A stretch of DNA of 64,000 nt, taken from JACMMS01 sp043758775 (GTDB lineage: Bacteria; Pseudomonadota; Gammaproteobacteria; Burkholderiales; Methylophilaceae). The stretch is taken from contig JAYVMU010000026.1 in the NCBI GenBank assembly GCA_043758775.1, positions 29,541 through 93,540 on the forward strand. Direction: 5' to 3'. Every line of letters begins with the position of its first letter. The stretch's first letter is position 1. Shown piece after piece: positions 61,575 to 64,000 of the stretch. The notes below the pieces were generated by a model. That model was given only the letters and a program-made list of their open reading frames with translations, was not told the DNA's origin and did no database searches. Made by a program: the position numbers and the translations under genes.

Positions 61575-63224
61575 TTATGCTCCCTTCACTTTTTTTCTAG
61601 TTAGTTTGTCAATCAACGGCGCACCAAGTACCACCTTAGATTTTCTAGAGCCATAATGTAGCGCTAATAAGAAAAAGTGTATTGCAAACACAATATGGCC
61701 TAATACCATCAATGAACCACCAACTGAACGTGCTTTTAGATACGGTATAGTCACAAGTACAGAATCCATAAACGGTTTTGCTGCATCCAGCATATATTCA
61801 CCTTGCAGCCACCCACCAATTGACAAGCCAATAAAATAGATGGCAAAGCCAATGCTGACTAACCAAAAGTGCACACTAATCATCCAAGGGTAAGGCCACT
61901 CCCAGCCCACTATACGCGGCATAATAAAGTAGATTGCTCCGAACATGATCATGGTGAAAAATCCGTAATTACCCAAGTGCGCATGTGCCACTGTAAAGTG
62001 TGTGAAATGTGTAATGGTATTCACATAACGCAATGCTTCTAATGATCCTTGCACTGAGGCTGCGATATACAATATGGAACCTAATACGATAAAACGTAAC
62101 GTGGGTGAGTGAATCACCGCTTTGTAATTTTTACCTACGGTCATATGGTAATTAACCGCGACCGCATACACAGGAATAATCATCATCACAGATTGCACAA
62201 TAGAAAGTGTGATTAACCATGATGGCAATGGGCCGCCAATTAAATGATGACCACCCACTTGTGAGTAGAAAAATGCTAACGACCAAAAACCTAATAATGA
62301 TAGGTTGTAAGAGTAAATCGGCTTGCCCAACACTTTAGGAATAAAATAATAAGCAGTTCCCAAAGCCAGAGGTGTAAACCATAAACCTAATACATTATGA
62401 CCAAACCACCAGTTCATTGCGGCACCTTGTACACCGGAATACAAACCTGGAATATTGGCAATAAAATACAAAATCGGGAACCAAATCAGTGCGCCGCCAA
62501 TGTACCAGAGCGTTACATATAAATGATCCACCTTGCGGTTAGCAAATGTTTTGAATAATGGCACTGCCGCTAAAGCTCCACCCACTACAAACAACATACC
62601 AATTTGCCAAGGAATTTCTAACCACTCCATACCCGCAGAATGACCCTGTGCAATCGCATTAAGACCTAAAATAACACCCACATGCCATATCAGAGCACCC
62701 CATAGTGCATATTTAGCTCCAACAAGTGGCGTTTTTAAAAGGCGTGGAATCATCCAAAGTGCGACGCCAATACCCACCATTGACGACCAACCGTAACCTA
62801 CGCCAGCTAGATGCACTACACGTAAGCGCCCAAAAGTGAGCCAAGCTTCCGATGTCAACCAGTCGGGGTTGTGTAATTTAATTGAAGAAATTAAACCTGC
62901 CATTGAGGCAAACACCTGCCACACCACACCTGCTGTAATCCAAGCAAATGCGGGCAATGCAGAAGATGCATCCGCAATTTGCCTATCTTTAACTTCTTGC
63001 GCTGACATACTAGCGTTGGTGTGACCTACATTATGTTGCAGTTCATCGGTATTACCAACTGCCGGATCTTCTACCAATCCAATTTCGTGTTCGCCAAAAA
63101 TGACATTGGCGCCTGTACCTGCATTGCTTCCAAAAAAACCTTTGGACATCGACCAGATAAATACCATGAGGCCGACGACTGAAAGGCCGAATGTAAGCAA
63201 CAAAATTAGCCCTATATTTTCCAT
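61575..63224 (-). CDS. ccoN: Divergent cbb3-type oxidase catalytic subunit (CcoN-like) with CcoS-like N-terminal segment
   Basis: The 549-residue protein has an extra N-terminal helix and loop (~1-85: FIWSMSKGFFGSN then VIFGEHE) resembling CcoS, then about twelve helices of a C-family haem-copper oxidase. Expected ligands are present: His138 (RVVHLAG) and His416 for low-spin haem b, His276 (WWFGHN) and His326/His327 (GGHH) for CuB, His414 (AHAH) for haem b3. Tyr304/Tyr306 lie where the cross-linked Tyr is expected. It departs from ordinary CcoN at Gln392, where I recall Glu, and at THFTHF for the usual HYTDW. Oxygen reduction is likely but not proven. Confidence 0.9.
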   Translation of the reverse strand: MENIGLILLLTFGLSVVGLMVFIWSMSKGFFGSNAGTGANVIFGEHEIGLVEDPAVGNTDELQHNVGHTNASMSAQEVKDRQIADASSALPAFAWITAGVVWQVFASMAGLISSIKLHNPDWLTSEAWLTFGRLRVVHLAGVGYGWSSMVGIGVALWMIPRLLKTPLVGAKYALWGALIWHVGVILGLNAIAQGHSAGMEWLEIPWQIGMLFVVGGALAAVPLFKTFANRKVDHLYVTLWYIGGALIWFPILYFIANIPGLYSGVQGAAMNWWFGHNVLGLWFTPLALGTAYYFIPKVLGKPIYSYNLSLLGFWSLAFFYSQVGGHHLIGGPLPSWLITLSIVQSVMMIIPVYAVAVNYHMTVGKNYKAVIHSPTLRFIVLGSILYIAASVQGSLEALRYVNTITHFTHFTVAHAHLGNYGFFTMIMFGAIYFIMPRIVGWEWPYPWMISVHFWLVSIGFAIYFIGLSIGGWLQGEYMLDAAKPFMDSVLVTIPYLKARSVGGSLMVLGHIVFAIHFFLLALHYGSRKSKVVLGAPLIDKLTRKKVKGA

Positions 63225-63385
63225 ATAAATATTCCTAAAATCTTTACTCTTAACAAAAGTTATTGATCACTCTATTAGCCATGAAGTAGGCGATCTTTGA
63301 GTCATTTTAATTACATGCAAAATAGTCATTTATACTGCAGGGAACTCACAAAAATACTGAGTTTAAACGACTAATGCGGCTTATA

Positions 63386-63399
63386 TTGACTCTCATCAA
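63386..63399. promoter_or_regulatory. FNR/ANR box before the oxidase operon
   Basis: TTGACTCTCATCAA matches the FNR/ANR consensus TTGAT-N4-ATCAA with one mismatch. It lies 162 bases upstream of the ccoN-like start. Read on the minus strand, a TAAACT -10-like element follows about 20 bases after the box, which fits class II activation under low oxygen. Confidence 0.65.
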
Positions 63400-63467
63400 T
63401 TAACTAATGAGCAACTATTGAATTGCCATCCATAGATTTTCATCTTCAATAAATGGCTAATTAGATT

Positions 63468-63875
63468 TTAAAGTAGAGGTGGGGCTTGAGCCAAATTAGC
63501 ACTCTGAAAGAAACGCTGTGTTATAGGTGGTGTATAAAATGCTACTACTTGATGTGCAGCATCTGTTAAAAACAAACTAGTATCAGCTAAAGGGGTTGTT
63601 AGCGTGCTGTTGTGGTCTACACACAAAGCACAATGTGCAGCGTGAATACGCACATCCCTTTGTGCAGGTGTTTGCGATTGGCTTTCAGTGTTAGAGCCAA
63701 CAATACTGGCTTCAACAAGTTTTTCCCCATCCGCACTACATACTTCTACAGTAAACGGCTTTGGCGCACCATCAGAAGAGGGGAAAGCTTGTGAAAGCGC
63801 GGGGGCAAGCGCAGAAAACAATACGGCAACAAGCGCGATATTGTTTATAAATTGAATGTATTTTCTGCCTAACAT
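63468..63875 (-). CDS. DUF2946 family secreted protein
   Basis: The 135-residue protein has a signal peptide (about residues 1-30, ALVAVLFSALAPALSQA), the VEVCSADGEKLVE block and HAAHCALCVDHNS near residue 80, then a C-terminal end SANLAQAPPLL. This is the DUF2946 pattern, in which conserved Cys residues and a final Pro-Pro-Leu are typical. Such proteins are often found near copper- or TonB-related genes; the function is unknown. It lies upstream of the oxidase operon, on the same strand. Confidence 0.85.
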   Translation of the reverse strand: MLGRKYIQFINNIALVAVLFSALAPALSQAFPSSDGAPKPFTVEVCSADGEKLVEASIVGSNTESQSQTPAQRDVRIHAAHCALCVDHNSTLTTPLADTSLFLTDAAHQVVAFYTPPITQRFFQSANLAQAPPLL

Positions 63876-63910
63876 CTAGAGATTTTACTATGTTTATATC
63901 CAATATCAGT

Positions 63911-64000
63911 AGTGTCCGGCAATTTTCACAAAACGAGTATATAACAGCTTGATCTAAAATAAAAAATAGTCTGTTTAGGGGTGTCACCGACTTGAACATG
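63911..64000. mobile_element. Possible insertion-sequence edge, cut by the window
   Basis: From 63911 the sequence AGTGTCCGGCAATTTTCACA looks to me like the terminal repeat of an IS-type element, and the following AT-rich leader ends at an ATG (63998). No transposase can be read because the window stops. This is pattern memory only and could be wrong. Confidence 0.25.

Noticed and set aside
63772..63999. 75-codon minus-strand frame at the window end
   Set aside because: It overlaps the DUF2946 gene in another frame, has no recognisable domain and reads through the possible IS edge; taken as a chance frame.
1..64000. CRISPR arrays, tRNA or rRNA genes
   Set aside because: No regular direct repeats with spacers and no cloverleaf or rRNA-like stretches were noticed when reading; a tRNA scan was not possible, so this is a negative by eye.

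Overview
This 64 kb window looks like chromosomal DNA of a low-to-moderate GC betaproteobacterium. The gene set (methylcitrate cycle, TamAB, scpAB-trpS, yciB-yciI-bolA-ppiC, a cbb3-like oxidase) and protein styles best fit the methylotrophic family Methylophilaceae, for example Methylotenera. That assignment is inference from recall, not a search. Coding density is high. I saw no rRNA, tRNA, CRISPR array or complete insertion sequence; the last ~90 bases may be the edge of an insertion sequence cut by the window.

Layout. 1-2.2 kb: end of prpC, then prpD (propionate/methylcitrate). 2.3-9 kb: purB, then tamA-tamB (outer-membrane assembly and lipid transport). 9-14.5 kb: a compact plus-strand run with a NYN-LOTUS RNA-binding protein that looks foreign by codon use, a WrbA-like flavoprotein, a HugZ-like protein, DUF2069, surE-pcm-nlpD (rpoS does not follow) and an unknown membrane protein. 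14.5-18.8 kb: a thioredoxin, then a five-gene minus-strand redox cluster (pirin, flavodoxin, YceI, Old Yellow Enzyme, nitroreductase) facing a divergent LysR regulator across a perfect palindrome. 20-21.3 kb: tadA and a Bax-inhibitor-1 protein.

21.4-27.6 kb: nagZ, a methyltransferase, and an overlapping minus-strand operon of peptide-binding lipoprotein, leaderless YkuD enzyme (ElsL/LdcV-like L,D-carboxypeptidase candidate) and two permeases. I read this as a murein-peptide import and recycling locus. 27.7-33.2 kb: DoxX, rlmD, an AqpS-type arsenite channel paired with arsC, and a lone molybdopterin oxidoreductase. 33.2-38 kb: a minus-strand run dsbB-cysM-ydbH-ynbE-ydbL-exonuclease; YdbH is a second AsmA-like lipid-transport bridge besides TamB. 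38-43.2 kb: xseA, kup, an M48 lipoprotein protease and dapD.

43.5-48.3 kb: a membrane GGDEF-EAL protein, then yffB-dapE-prmB. 48.3-54.7 kb: a minus-strand run rluB, scpB, scpA, an SMR transporter, a VOC protein, trpS, a YciO/YrdC protein and a PHP phosphatase. 54.8-59.1 kb: yciB, yciI, bolA, a parvulin and feoAB. 59.1-63.9 kb: a divergent cbb3-type oxidase operon (a CcoN with a CcoS-like N-terminal segment, CcoO, a monohaem cytochrome, SCO, a membrane protein) behind a near-consensus FNR/ANR box, then a DUF2946 protein.

Most of the window is ordinary housekeeping. The best leads are the recycling operon built around the leaderless YkuD enzyme, the divergent oxidase cluster, the AqpS-ArsC pair, the NYN-LOTUS gene and the LysR-controlled redox cluster.
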